Below, one piece after another: positions 18,741 to 28,618 of a stretch of DNA of 64,000 nt (position 1 is its first letter; the number at the start of each line of letters is the position of its first letter). The notes beneath the pieces were generated by a model. That model worked only from the letters and a program-made list of their open reading frames with translations. It was not told where the DNA came from and did no database searches. The stretch is from Nitrospira sp. (GTDB taxonomy: Bacteria > Nitrospirota > Nitrospiria > Nitrospirales > Nitrospiraceae), in assembly GCA_030123605.1 (NCBI GenBank), contig CP126123.1, positions 3,935,237-3,999,236 on the forward strand. Reading direction: 5' to 3'. The translations under genes were made by a program, and so were the position numbers.

Positions 18741-20765
18741 ATGCCGCCCGTGACGAACTCAAACCCTACAACTCCGGATTCACGTCCACTACGAATCGCC
18801 CTCATCGGCGCAGGCCGTCATGCGCAGCACCACGCCCGCGCGATTGTGCGCTGTCCCGGCGTTCGACTCGTCGCGGTGGCGGACCCGTTCGACGCCGCCC
18901 TGGCCGCCATGCGCGACATTGTGCCGGGGATCGGATGTTTCAAAACGCCGGAAGAACTCTTTGAATCCGAACAGCTCGATGTAGTGCATATCATTACCCC
19001 TCCGGCTTCTCATGCTCCGCTTGCCAGGATGGCGCTGAAGGCCGGGTGTCACATCTATGTCGAGAAGCCCTTTACCGAGTCGGTGGAGGATGCGCAACAG
19101 ATCCTGGAGACGGCGAAGGCGAAGGGGCTTCGGGTCTGCGCCGGCCACCAGCTGCTCTATGAGCCACCTACCAGGCTGTTGGCTCAGTACCTGCCTGCGA
19201 TCGGCCGCGTCGTACATGTGGAAAGTTATTTTTCGTTTCGAACCGTCCGCCATGCGCCTGGTGGCCGCAAGGTGCTCCGCGCGGACCATCAGCTGCTCGA
19301 CATTCTGCCTCATCCGGTCTATCTGCTGCTTCAGGTGTTGGAACAGGCCGGTGAAGGGCGTACCGAGCTGCTGTCTTTGGAGGTCAGTCAGGCGGGGACG
19401 GTTCATGCGCTTGTGAGACGCGGCGGCGTGACAGGGACCTTGATCGTGACGCTGGAGGGCCGTCCCGTCGAGAGTTATCTGCGGGTGATCGGGCGAAACG
19501 GGTCGTTGTTTGCCGACTATGTCCGGAGTACCACGCAACGCGCCATCGGGCCGGGCTCGTCCGGCATCGACAAGTTGTTTGCGCCCTACCGCCAGGCCTG
19601 GCAGTTGCTCGTCGGCACGACCTCGGCCATGGCGAACCGTTTTCTGAAGAGCCAACGCAGTTATCCAGGGCTGGCCGAACTCTTTTCCGCCTTCTATGAG
19701 TCGGCGCGCAGCGGTGGGTCGTCGCCGCTCTCGCCTGAGAGTTTGCTGGAGACCGTGCGCATCTGTGAGCGGGTGGCGCAGGCCCTCAAAGTCGGGGAGG
19801 CCAGGGCGTTGGCGGCAGCTGTTCCGAAACCGGTCGACAGCCGGGGTGTGTTGGTGACCGGCGGAACAGGATTTTTGGGGAAGGAAATCGTGCGGGCATT
19901 GCTCTCCCGCGGTCGTCCGGTCCGTGTGGTGGCACGGCGTGAGCCGTCTCCATGGGAGCGGGTTGCCGGTGCGGAATATGTGGTGGCCGATGTCGCGACG
20001 GGAGTCGCGACGCATTTCTTCAAGGGCGTGGACACGGTCATTCATGCGGCAGCGGAAACCGCCGGTGGCTGGCCGGAGCATCAACGAAATTCGTTGGATG
20101 CCACGGAACACATGGTTCGAGGTGCGGCAGCGGCAGGCATTGCGCGCTTCGTCCATGTCAGCAGCTTGGCGGTGTTGGCGCAGGGAACCGGTCGTCCGAT
20201 CGGTGACGACCACCCGTTGGAGCCGGACAGCAAGGGGTCCGGGCCCTATGTGTGGGGAAAGCTTGAGTCCGAGCGACTCGCGGTTCAACTGGGGAAGGAC
20301 CTCAATCTGTCCGTGAAGGTCGTGCGTCCCGGTGCATTGGTAGACTATCGTGATTTCGAACCACCTGGCCGGCTCGGAAAACGATTGGGGAACATCTTCG
20401 TGGCTGTCGGCTCAGCGAGCGATCGTCTCGGAGTCGTGGATGTGAGGTTCTCCGGTCGGTTCCTCGCCTGGATGACGGACGCCTGGGACGCGGTGCCGAG
20501 TCCCTTGAATCTGCTCGATCCGGTCTCGCCTACGAAGCGGGAATTGCTGGATCATCTCCGCTTGGCCAATCCCGACCTCAGCGTGGTCTGGCTTCCGACC
20601 ATGGTGCTCGTGCCGATTTCGTGGATGGCGACGCTGGCGCAAAAGGTCCTGCGTCCCGGCAAGCCTGCCATCGATGTGGCCAAGGTCTTCAGCGTGTTGC
20701 CTTACGACACATCCAGGATCGCCACGCTTGCCTCCCAGGTCGATCAGCCGGCCGATAGGCGATGA
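18741..20765 (+). CDS. Fusion of Gfo/Idh/MocA oxidoreductase and NAD-dependent epimerase
   Basis: 674 residues; GTG at 18738 precedes the ATG. Residues about 15-340 form a Gfo/Idh/MocA dehydrogenase: IALIGAGRHAQHHARAI and the substrate/catalytic motif YVEKPFTESVEDAQ, with AGHQLLYEP. Residues about 365-675 form an extended short-chain dehydrogenase: GVLVTGGTGFLGKEIVRALL, VIHAAAETAGG, VSSLAVLA, and catalytic YVWGK. Both halves keep their NAD(P)-binding and catalytic residues. Known families of both types convert nucleotide sugars, so this may catalyse two consecutive steps on one substrate. It stands 3.4 kb after the sugar aminotransferase. No frameshift joins the halves. Confidence 0.85.
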   Translation: MPPVTNSNPTTPDSRPLRIALIGAGRHAQHHARAIVRCPGVRLVAVADPFDAALAAMRDIVPGIGCFKTPEELFESEQLDVVHIITPPASHAPLARMALKAGCHIYVEKPFTESVEDAQQILETAKAKGLRVCAGHQLLYEPPTRLLAQYLPAIGRVVHVESYFSFRTVRHAPGGRKVLRADHQLLDILPHPVYLLLQVLEQAGEGRTELLSLEVSQAGTVHALVRRGGVTGTLIVTLEGRPVESYLRVIGRNGSLFADYVRSTTQRAIGPGSSGIDKLFAPYRQAWQLLVGTTSAMANRFLKSQRSYPGLAELFSAFYESARSGGSSPLSPESLLETVRICERVAQALKVGEARALAAAVPKPVDSRGVLVTGGTGFLGKEIVRALLSRGRPVRVVARREPSPWERVAGAEYVVADVATGVATHFFKGVDTVIHAAAETAGGWPEHQRNSLDATEHMVRGAAAAGIARFVHVSSLAVLAQGTGRPIGDDHPLEPDSKGSGPYVWGKLESERLAVQLGKDLNLSVKVVRPGALVDYRDFEPPGRLGKRLGNIFVAVGSASDRLGVVDVRFSGRFLAWMTDAWDAVPSPLNLLDPVSPTKRELLDHLRLANPDLSVVWLPTMVLVPISWMATLAQKVLRPGKPAIDVAKVFSVLPYDTSRIATLASQVDQPADRR

Positions 20766-21013
20766 ATGCTCATTGCCCGTCGCGCTCCCGTTATCGGGAA
20801 ACCTTCTGCCGACGGTACTCCGTCGTCGCCGGCCGTCATGCGAGGAAATGACGAAGCCATTGAAAAGATAGACGATGTTCGACGGAGGCGAAAAAGATCT
20901 TTCCACGGGGTTGATTTGAGGTGCCAGAGAGGGGTAAGTCTGTATTGGTTGAATTCCACGACCCAAGTCAAGCCGCAAACAACACCATCCTCACAACCGA
21001 AGAGTTGATCATC

Positions 21014-22261
21014 ATGAATATTGGATTGCGCACCCGCTCTTTTACCCTCGGCATGGTCCTGTTGGGTGTTCTCACCGGTTGTGCGCAGGATCAGCGATGG
21101 CGTTCCGCCATGCGGGACGGCAATGTCGCCATGCAGTCCGGCGACTACGCCCATGCGGAGGAGTCGTTTACGGCGGCCCGTAAGGAGGCAGAGACTCTCG
21201 ACCCACAAGGCAAGCGAATGGCCGAGACCTTAAGCCAACTGGGCGAAGTCAATCGGGAGTTGGGCCGCTATCCGCGAGCCGAGGCACTTTTTCAGGAGGC
21301 GCTGGCGATCAGAGAACGGGTCTATGGGCCGGACCATGGTGAGACGGCGGCGAGTCTCACGGATTTGGGTGAACTGTACAGGCTGCAGGGGCTCTATGTG
21401 CAATCGGAGGCGCTCCATCAACGGGCCAGGGAAATTCGCGAAAAGGTCTTCGGCGCGGACAGCAGCAAGACAGCGGAGAGCCTGAATAACATCGCCGTCG
21501 TCTATCAAGACCAGCGGCGCTTCGCCGATGCCGAACCGGTGTTGCAACGGGCGCTCGTGATCTTTGAAAAACAACTGGGGCCTGAACATAGCCTCACGGC
21601 TATCACCCGTGACAACCTCGCGAAGATGTATCAGGCGCAGGGGCAACATGCCCGCGCCATGCCGCTTTATCAACGCGCCCTCACGATTCATGAAAAGGTG
21701 TTCGGCCCCCACCATCCCATCGTGGCCAGGAACCTTGAGAATCTGGGGGATACCTATCGGGCTCAGCATCAATATCCCCAGGCCGAAGCGCTGTATCAGC
21801 GTGCGGTCAGCATCTTCAAGAAATCTTTGGGAAACGACCATGTGGAGACCGCCGAAGCGATGAGCCGCCTGGGGCAACTCTACGAGTTGCAGGGCCTCTA
21901 TTCGCAGGCAGAGCCGCTCTTTCAACAGGCGATCGCCATTCGGGAGAAGCGGCAAGGAGCGGAGAATCCTCACGTGGCCGATGAGATCAAAAACTTGGCC
22001 GCGTTGTACCAATCCCAGAATCGACTGGAGCAGTCCGAAGACCTCTATAAGCAGGCGCTGGGCATCTATGAACGGTCTGTGGGGTATGATCTGGAAGCCT
22101 ACGCCAAAACGTTGAAGAACTACGCCTCGCTGTTGAGGAGGAAGCAGCGATCCGGCGAGGCCGAACGTTTGGAAGAGCGGGCCAGCGTGGTCCTGAAGCG
22201 TCTGTCCCTGGAGAGTCAGAACAAGGGGAAAACCGCTGCAGATGTTCCTCCCGCGCCCTGA
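21014..22261 (+). CDS. Tetratricopeptide-repeat lipoprotein
   Basis: 415 residues from ATG 21014, chosen because it gives a lipoprotein signal peptide ending in LTGCAQ (lipidated Cys23). The mature protein consists almost entirely of about eight 42-residue TPR units of the kinesin-light-chain type, with the recurring pattern A-E-x-L-x-Q-R-A-L-x-I-x-E-K-x-x-G-x-x-H. These form a superhelical protein-binding surface. Location should be periplasmic, on the outer or inner membrane. The 248 bases before it hold no gene. Partner unknown. Confidence 0.82.
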   Translation: MNIGLRTRSFTLGMVLLGVLTGCAQDQRWRSAMRDGNVAMQSGDYAHAEESFTAARKEAETLDPQGKRMAETLSQLGEVNRELGRYPRAEALFQEALAIRERVYGPDHGETAASLTDLGELYRLQGLYVQSEALHQRAREIREKVFGADSSKTAESLNNIAVVYQDQRRFADAEPVLQRALVIFEKQLGPEHSLTAITRDNLAKMYQAQGQHARAMPLYQRALTIHEKVFGPHHPIVARNLENLGDTYRAQHQYPQAEALYQRAVSIFKKSLGNDHVETAEAMSRLGQLYELQGLYSQAEPLFQQAIAIREKRQGAENPHVADEIKNLAALYQSQNRLEQSEDLYKQALGIYERSVGYDLEAYAKTLKNYASLLRRKQRSGEAERLEERASVVLKRLSLESQNKGKTAADVPPAP

Positions 22262-22496
22262 GCCGCGTGTGTTTGATTCTCGATCCCAACCTCTGCGTCC
22301 GTTCCAGGATGCTGCGAAGCCGTTTCCCGTTTGATGATCTCCGGCTGCGGTGAGGCCGTCTGTTCTATGATGATCGATCATGGAGTGACGCTTTTCTGCG
22401 GGCGAAATCGTTCGGACGTACGTATTGAAGCGGAACGCGTGCCTTCATCCAGTGGGGCCTCCAGACAGGCTGGTTTGATCACCCGGAGGGAATTCT

Positions 22497-23249
22497 ATGA
22501 ATCGAAAGATGATCGTGATCGTCACCTTGGCACTCATGGTCACCGGGGCCTGTTCCGGCAAGCCGACGAAGAAACAGTTCCAACTGCTGGCTGGGGAATT
22601 CGTCTCTCCGGTTCACATCACCAAGCCGGTTGATCAACAGAGCGCGGTGATCGGCATCACCGTCAAGAGTCCCCTCTGGACGCCGAATACGGAAGATCGT
22701 CTGTACCTGGTGAAGATCGAGAACGATCGTGATCTGTTCCACGGCACCAGGTTGATTCCTACGAGCATCGTCGCTCCGCCGCCCGGTGGCGGGGGAGGCG
22801 GCACGGTCTATGTGCAGAATGTGCCGCCCGGACGGTACGCCGCCGTCGCCTTCAGCACGTCGGAAAAGGGATACGGCAAGATACGCGAAGTCACGTTGTA
22901 TCTGCTGCCCAAGGATGTCGTGAAACAGAGCGACACGACCGTGGCTCCCGGCGGCATCGGCTTCATGGGAGAATATGAGTTGGGCCCCTCCACGATGATC
23001 CTGAACGAGAAGGCTGCAGATGAGGTGGAGGAACATTACTTCGAAGTGTTTTGGGGCAAGCCGCTGGCGCAGGTCGTCGCCGACTTGCAGGCGATCGGCA
23101 CGCCGGCCTATTTCGCAGCCCATACCGTCGGCGTCACGAAGGCCGATCGGGATGCCGTCGCCGAAGAGCGTTTTCTGGCCACCGCCAAGCGCGATCTTGA
23201 ACCGAGTTGGACGCCGCTGATCGAACGGCGCCGAACGGCAGCCAAGTAA
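22497..23249 (+). CDS. Lipoprotein of unknown function
   Basis: 250 residues with GGAGGG ten bases before the ATG. The signal peptide ends in VTGACSG, a lipobox with Cys19. The mature part is beta-rich, with a glycine/proline turn APPPGGGGGG near residue 100 and a PGRYAAVAFSTS segment that recalls carboxypeptidase-regulatory-like or DUF4198-like beta-sandwiches, but I do not recognise a family with certainty. It lies between the TPR lipoprotein (same strand, 235-base gap) and ppk (opposite strand). Confidence 0.68.
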   Translation: MNRKMIVIVTLALMVTGACSGKPTKKQFQLLAGEFVSPVHITKPVDQQSAVIGITVKSPLWTPNTEDRLYLVKIENDRDLFHGTRLIPTSIVAPPPGGGGGGTVYVQNVPPGRYAAVAFSTSEKGYGKIREVTLYLLPKDVVKQSDTTVAPGGIGFMGEYELGPSTMILNEKAADEVEEHYFEVFWGKPLAQVVADLQAIGTPAYFAAHTVGVTKADRDAVAEERFLATAKRDLEPSWTPLIERRRTAAK

Positions 23250-23550
23250 GGACCAACTCAACATTCACCCGCTGTGAAGCGCCGGTCCGTCCCGGAAGCC
23301 TGCGCGTCTATGGCAATCCCGTCGGACGGTCTCAGCGACCCTGTCCGACCGTCCCCACAGGTCGTACCGACAACTCCTGTCAACCAACCGTGGATCTCCT
23401 CTGTACGCTCCCGTTATCTTGAGCCTGTAAGATCTCCTTGCCGCGGCTCAAGGGGCGGCCTCAAGCCACCCTCTGCTCGGCCTGCATCGAGGAACGCCTC
23501 GAACGTTCGTCTGCCGATGCGTTGTAGCCGACCAATGGGGGAGAAGCCGT
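23250..23550. other. 301-bp convergent gap, nothing recognised
   Basis: It lies between the 3' ends of the lipoprotein gene and ppk. A short hairpin GAGGAACGCCTC occurs near 23490. No reading frame with plausible protein features was seen; probably transcription-termination space for both sides. Confidence 0.4.
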
Positions 23551-25689
23551 TTACGTAACGAGCCTGTTCATCAGCCATTGTTGGGCTGAACGGGGGGTCT
23601 TGCGGCCGGGAACCAGCCGTCTGTAGGAACCGTCTCGATGTAGAGTCCAGGCGTGGGTATTGTCATCCAGGTAGGGGCGGAGTCCCTCGTCGATCACCCG
23701 TTGCTTCAAAGTCTTGTCCAGTACCGGAAAGGCGACTTCGATACGCCTAAAAAAATTGCGGTCCATCCAATCGGCGCTCGAGAGGAACACCCGCTCGTCG
23801 CCGTCGTTCAGGAAGTAAAAGACCCGGCTGTGCTCGAGGAACCGTCCGAGGATCGAACGCACGTGGATGTGGTCGGAGAGGCCCGCGATGCCGGGTCGCA
23901 AGGCGCAGGGGCCGCGCACGATCAGGTCGATAGGCACGCCGGCTTGGGAGGCCTTGTAAAGGGATCGAATGATCTGGGGTTCCAGGAGTGCGTTCATCTT
24001 GGCGATGATCTTGGCCGGACGCCCCTGTTTGGCGCGGTCGGTTTCACGACCGATCCATTTCAGCAGCGTGGCGTGCAAGGTGAACGGCGACTGGAGCAGG
24101 TGCTTGAGGCGCCCCGGCCGGCCCGGCGAAGTCAATTGCTGAAAAATCATGCGGGCGTCCCGGCCGATCGCCGCATCGCAGGTGAGCAGTCCGAAGTCGG
24201 TATAGAGCCGGGCGTTGCGGACGTGGTAATTGCCGGTGCCGAGATGGGTATAGTGCCGCAGCTGTCGGCCTTCCCGGCGGAGGACGAGACTCATCTTGGC
24301 ATGCGTCTTGTGTCCTACCACGCCGTACACCACATGGGCGCCCGCTTCCTCCAAGTCGTGGGCCAGTTCGATGTTGGCCTCTTCATCGAAACGGGCCCGC
24401 AATTCGATCACGACCGTGACTTCTTTCCCGCCGCGCGCAGCATCGACCAGAGACTGCACGATCGCCGAGTCCGTTCCGGTTCGATACAGGGTCTGTTTGA
24501 TGGTGAGCACGTCGGGATCCGTCGCGGCCTGGCGCAGAAACTCGGTGACCGGCGCGAAGGATTGAAAGGGGTGGTGCAGCAGGACATCGCCCTGCCTGAT
24601 GGCTTCGAACCAATCTTCGCTCGGTACGGGGGTGGTGGGCACGCTTGGGGTGAACGGCTGGAACTTGAGATCGGGACGTTCCACGAGATCCGGCACCGCC
24701 ATGAGCCGATGCAGATTGACCGGCCCATGACATTGATACACGTCTTGCGCTTGGAGACGGAATTGTTCGCGCAGGAAATACACCATCTCGGGCGGGCAGT
24801 TGTCCGCCACCTCCAGACGGACCGCGTCGCCGAATCGTCGATCCGGCAGCTGGCCTTCGAGAGCACGCCGCAAGTCGTCGACGTCTTCCTCGTCCACGAA
24901 GAGATTGCTGTTTCGCGTCACGCGGAATTGATAACAACCGGTGACGTCCATGCCGGGGAAAAGGCGGTGGACGAACGCATGGATGACCGACGACAGGAAG
25001 GCGAAATCGTGCGGCCAGGCGTTGCTGCGGGCCGGTAGGCGAATCACGCGCGGGAGGGAACGAGGAACTTGCACGATGGCGGTTCCGTTGAGGCGGCCGA
25101 AGGCGTCGGTCCCTTCGAGGGTGACCAGAAAATTGAGGCTCTTGTTGAGCAGTTTCGGAAAGGGATGTGCGGGGTCCAACCCGACCGGGCTCAGGAGGGG
25201 CAGCAATTCCCGTGAAAAGAACCGGCGCATCCATCGAATGTGCGAGGGCGTCCATTCGGTGCGCTTCAGAAATCGGATACGTTGGTCGGCCAGTTGCGGG
25301 ATCAAGGATTGGTTCAGGACGACGTATTGTTCCTGGACCAGTTGGTGGGTGAGTGCGGCGATGCGGGTCAGGAGTTCGGACGGCGTCAGGCCGTCTGCGC
25401 CCGGCTGGTCGATTCCGTGGGTGACTTGTTCTTTCAGGCCAGCAACGCGGACCTCGAAAAATTCGTCGAGGTTGGAACTCACGATGCAGAGGAACTTCAA
25501 CCGTTCCAGCAGGGGAACCTTCTGGTCCTTGGCCAGGTCGAGCACCCGACGGTTGAACTCCAGGAGGCTCAGCTCACGATTCAAGAACCATTCGGGCCGG
25601 GACAGATCGCTCGTGACCGGCCGTTGCGAAGCGGTGCTCGAGGTTGGCGTGATGGCTTGCGGGCCAGGATCTGCGCGTTGCTGCGACAT
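23551..25689 (-). CDS. ppk1: Polyphosphate kinase 1
   Basis: 712 residues, normal PPK1 length. Makes polyphosphate reversibly from ATP. Domains in order: N domain with FLNRELSLLEFNRRVL and SSNLDEFFEVR (about 35-130), head domain, then two phospholipase-D-like catalytic domains. The autophosphorylated histidine lies in VVGHKTHAKMSL (about residue 460), with the conserved HLGTGNYH shortly after, and the second catalytic His in FLEHSRVFYF (about 620). All expected catalytic motifs are present. The N-terminus carries about 30 extra Ser/Thr/Pro-rich residues before the conserved core; a shorter start cannot be excluded. Downstream of the secreted protein and ilvD on the same strand but with a 102-base gap. 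Confidence 0.96.
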   Translation of the reverse strand: MSQQRADPGPQAITPTSSTASQRPVTSDLSRPEWFLNRELSLLEFNRRVLDLAKDQKVPLLERLKFLCIVSSNLDEFFEVRVAGLKEQVTHGIDQPGADGLTPSELLTRIAALTHQLVQEQYVVLNQSLIPQLADQRIRFLKRTEWTPSHIRWMRRFFSRELLPLLSPVGLDPAHPFPKLLNKSLNFLVTLEGTDAFGRLNGTAIVQVPRSLPRVIRLPARSNAWPHDFAFLSSVIHAFVHRLFPGMDVTGCYQFRVTRNSNLFVDEEDVDDLRRALEGQLPDRRFGDAVRLEVADNCPPEMVYFLREQFRLQAQDVYQCHGPVNLHRLMAVPDLVERPDLKFQPFTPSVPTTPVPSEDWFEAIRQGDVLLHHPFQSFAPVTEFLRQAATDPDVLTIKQTLYRTGTDSAIVQSLVDAARGGKEVTVVIELRARFDEEANIELAHDLEEAGAHVVYGVVGHKTHAKMSLVLRREGRQLRHYTHLGTGNYHVRNARLYTDFGLLTCDAAIGRDARMIFQQLTSPGRPGRLKHLLQSPFTLHATLLKWIGRETDRAKQGRPAKIIAKMNALLEPQIIRSLYKASQAGVPIDLIVRGPCALRPGIAGLSDHIHVRSILGRFLEHSRVFYFLNDGDERVFLSSADWMDRNFFRRIEVAFPVLDKTLKQRVIDEGLRPYLDDNTHAWTLHRDGSYRRLVPGRKTPRSAQQWLMNRLVT

Positions 25690-25791
25690 AACCGATGGAT
25701 CGGTAGCCTACCTCGGACATCTGAGGCGGTGGCTCAAGAAACCATTAACTCTTTTTGCGATGCATGTGGGGCGACCGGTTGACGGTGATCC

Positions 25792-26703
25792 TCATAGGGC
25801 ACAGCCGATACGGGCGGTGGAGACGACGAAATTGTCCCAGTAGCGCTGTTGGACCTGGGTGAACGGCATCGAGGACCAATATTGTTCGAGGTATATGGCG
25901 TTGATACCGTAATCGTCGTATGCGCCGACCCAATTCAGTCCGGTCCGCCGCGCCTCCGGCCGGTCGTCGATCCAATATTCGAAGATACCGTCGGCGGCGT
26001 CGCGGCTATTCAGCTTCATGTGAACCTCGATGCAGAACCATCGGCCGATGTTGGATGAATTGAACAACGGGGTCCTACCGCCCGCCGCCCCGATCCAGCG
26101 CAAGCGGGGAAAATCGTTGTAGGTGGTCGTACGCAAGTTGCCCGGTTCGTCGGTTCCGGAGGCCGGGTCGAGGTAGAGTCGTTCGGGGTCCGAGTCGGGA
26201 AGCGACCCGCTCCAGAGATGGCCGATGGCGGCCTGCGCAAACCGGTCGCTGGAAAGGATCGTGGCCCTGGTCAGTTTGTCTGCGCCGCCGCCGATCCATC
26301 CCGGTTGGAGGCGTAGGTCGAAACGCCAATAGATGTCGCGGTACCGTTCGTTGCCGGCATCGACCGGTTTCATATAGGAGCTCGGAGTCTTGCCGAAGGC
26401 GAGGTGAAGCGAGCCTGCATGGGGGTCACCCGGGAGGTATTCCGCCCGCATGCCGATCGAATGGCCGATACCGGCTCCGGCTTCGCGCACGAACCGACCA
26501 TGTCGAATGTCGTACTCGAAATAACTGGTGAGCCGATCGACCTCGAAGTCGTCGCACCAGAGCCATTCCGGATGGCGGCCTTGCCAGTCGGCGCAGGCCG
26601 CGGCCCCGGCCGGGTCCGCGGCCGAGAGCCGACGGTCCCCTGCATCGAACAACGCTGCAACAAGTATCGCCGCAACGAGACCCCATCGCAGCAGGCCCGG
26701 CAT
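25792..26703 (-). CDS. Secreted lectin/polysaccharide-lyase-like protein
   Basis: 303 residues. A hydrophobic N-terminus (GLVAAILVAALF) ending near SAADPAG is a likely signal peptide. The mature part is a beta-rich single domain with CDDFEVDRL, YWRFDLRLQPGWIGGG, CIEVHMKLNS and a C-terminal WDNFVVSTARIG. This order of strands recalls concanavalin-like jelly rolls such as polysaccharide lyase or LamG domains, where the last strand often reads WDNFV. No catalytic residue set can be assigned. It starts two bases after the ilvD stop, so it is probably cotranscribed with ilvD, an odd metabolic partner. Confidence 0.6.
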   Translation of the reverse strand: MPGLLRWGLVAAILVAALFDAGDRRLSAADPAGAAACADWQGRHPEWLWCDDFEVDRLTSYFEYDIRHGRFVREAGAGIGHSIGMRAEYLPGDPHAGSLHLAFGKTPSSYMKPVDAGNERYRDIYWRFDLRLQPGWIGGGADKLTRATILSSDRFAQAAIGHLWSGSLPDSDPERLYLDPASGTDEPGNLRTTTYNDFPRLRWIGAAGGRTPLFNSSNIGRWFCIEVHMKLNSRDAADGIFEYWIDDRPEARRTGLNWVGAYDDYGINAIYLEQYWSSMPFTQVQQRYWDNFVVSTARIGCAL

Positions 26704-26705
26704 GG

Positions 26706-28379
26706 TCAGTTCGTCACCGCGCCTTCCGAGGCAGAGGAGACGTGACGGGCATATTTCCCCATCACGCCAGACAAGTAACGGGGAGACGGATACTTCACCT
26801 TCTTGAGTCTGGCAGCCAGTTCCTTCTGAGTCAGTTCGACGTCCAATCGGCGCTTGGCGATATCAAACGTGACGATGTCGCCGTTCTTGACTGCGGCGAT
26901 CGGCCCGCCCTTAACCGCTTCAGGCGCGACATGGCCTGCCATGAGACCGTGGGTGGCGCCTGAGAATCGCCCGTCGGTCAGGAGTGCGACGGAATCGCCG
27001 AGTCCCGCACCGACGATGGCGGCCGTGACGCCCAGCATTTCCCTCATGCCGGGGCCTCCCGACGGGCCTTCGTACCGAATCACCACGACATCACCGGCCT
27101 TGATCTGACCGGCCTTCACCGCGGCGAAGGCATCCTCTTCCCGATCGTAGACCTTGGCCGGTCCGCGGAAGGTCATAATGGAGTGGCCGGCCACCTTGAC
27201 CACGCAGCCATCCGGCGCCAAGTTGCCCTTCAGAATGACCAGGCCTCCCGTCGGTTTGATTGGGTTGGACAAGGATCGCAGGACCTGTTGCCCAGGTTTC
27301 TCCTGGGCAGCCTTGGCCTCCTCGCCGATGGTGCGCCCCGTGACCGTGATTTGATCCGGGTGCAGGATCTTCGCGTCGATCAATCGTTTGGCCACGAGTG
27401 TGGTTCCGCCCGCCGCATAGAGATCCGCTGCCGTGAAGCGGCCGCCCGGCTTGAGGTCGGCCAGCAACGGCACCTTCCGGTTGATTTTGTCGAAATCGTC
27501 GATGGTCAGCCGCACCCCCATCTCGCGTGCCACGGCCAGCAGATGCAGCACGGCGTTGGTCGATCCGCCGGTCGTCGCCACGGCGGCGATCGCGTTTTCG
27601 ATCGAGCGGCGCGTGATGATTTGTTTGGGGCGAACGTCGTTCTTGAGCAGGTCCATGATGAGTGCGCCACACTCGAAAGCCACATCATCTTTGCGCTGAT
27701 CCATCGCAGGGACCCCGTTTCGGCCCATCGGGGAGATTCCGAGGAATTCAAAGGCAATCGACATGGTGTTCGCCGTGAACTGTCCCCCGCAGGCACCCGG
27801 GCCGGGACAGGCATGGTCTTCCAAATCTTTGAGTTCGGCATTCGTCATCTTGCCGGAGGCATGTTTGCCCACCGCTTCGAAGACATCTTGAATCGTGACG
27901 TCCTGTCCTTGGAAGTGCCCCGGCATGATGGAGCCGCCGTACAGCATGAGCGAGGGAATGTTCAGGCGGCAGAGCCCCATGACTGTGCCCGGGATCGTCT
28001 TGTCGCATCCCGAGAGGGCCACGACTCCGTCGAACAGGTGGCCGCGTGCGACCAACTCGACGGAGTCCGCAATGACCTCCCGGCTGATGAGCGACGCCTT
28101 CATACCCTCGGTCCCCATGGAAATGCCGTCGGAGACCGCGATGGTGTTGTATTCGATCGGGGTGCCGCCGGCGGCCCGGATGCCGGCCTTGACGCGCTCG
28201 GCGAGCCGGCGCAGGTGATAGTTGCAGGGCATGACCTCGATCCAGGTGTTGGCGACCCCGATCAAGGGGCGTTCGAGGTCGGCATCCGTAAACCCGACCG
28301 CCTTCAGCATGGCGCGAGCCGGTGCGCGGCCCGGTCCGTCGAGTAAGTTGTGGCTTTTGTGTCGTGAGTCGATCGTCAT
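26706..28379 (-). CDS. ilvD: Dihydroxy-acid dehydratase
   Basis: 557 residues from the ATG at 28379, which has AAGGAGT seven bases before it; an in-frame extension upstream has no such site. The enzyme dehydrates 2,3-dihydroxy-isovalerate and its methylvalerate homologue in valine, leucine and isoleucine synthesis. Iron-sulfur ligands are visible in SGCDKTIPG and [15 protein letters not shown], and the C-terminal [12 protein letters not shown] motif is intact. Length and motifs are those of a complete IlvD. No other branched-chain genes are in the window. Confidence 0.96.
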   Translation of the reverse strand: MTIDSRHKSHNLLDGPGRAPARAMLKAVGFTDADLERPLIGVANTWIEVMPCNYHLRRLAERVKAGIRAAGGTPIEYNTIAVSDGISMGTEGMKASLISREVIADSVELVARGHLFDGVVALSGCDKTIPGTVMGLCRLNIPSLMLYGGSIMPGHFQGQDVTIQDVFEAVGKHASGKMTNAELKDLEDHACPGPGACGGQFTANTMSIAFEFLGISPMGRNGVPAMDQRKDDVAFECGALIMDLLKNDVRPKQIITRRSIENAIAAVATTGGSTNAVLHLLAVAREMGVRLTIDDFDKINRKVPLLADLKPGGRFTAADLYAAGGTTLVAKRLIDAKILHPDQITVTGRTIGEEAKAAQEKPGQQVLRSLSNPIKPTGGLVILKGNLAPDGCVVKVAGHSIMTFRGPAKVYDREEDAFAAVKAGQIKAGDVVVIRYEGPSGGPGMREMLGVTAAIVGAGLGDSVALLTDGRFSGATHGLMAGHVAPEAVKGGPIAAVKNGDIVTFDIAKRRLDVELTQKELAARLKKVKYPSPRYLSGVMGKYARHVSSASEGAVTN

Positions 28380-28575
28380 GAACACTCCTTCATCCGCGAA
28401 AAACAAACGGCCAATCCATTGAGTCTCTTCAATCGAACCTCTTCGACAGGAGTCGCAAACTTTCGCATAGATGGACGCAGGCGGTCAATCCGGCGATGCT
28501 GAGATCGGTCATGAATTCGTATGGGGGCGCGAAAAGGATGTCGAAAAAGTCGATGAATGGTGAGAGTGGAGAACG

Positions 28576-28611
28576 GAGGCCGGGCAATGTCCTGAGCCGC
28601 TGCCCGGCCTC
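28576..28611 (-). terminator. Terminator-like hairpin after the PepSY gene
   Basis: GAGGCCGGGCA and its exact complement TGCCCGGCCTC form an 11-bp perfect stem with a 14-base loop, eight bases past the PepSY stop in the direction of transcription. There is no clear T tract after it, so its termination strength is uncertain. Confidence 0.55.
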
Positions 28612-28618
28612 ATCTGAT

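Noticed and set aside
23653-25038. Plus-strand open frame of 461 codons
   Set aside because: It is antisense to the catalytic part of ppk, whose motifs are complete; the composition is that of a GC-rich shadow frame with no domain.
27183-28346. Plus-strand open frame of 387 codons over ilvD
   Set aside because: ilvD is intact and highly conserved in type; the opposite frame has no motif or ribosome site.
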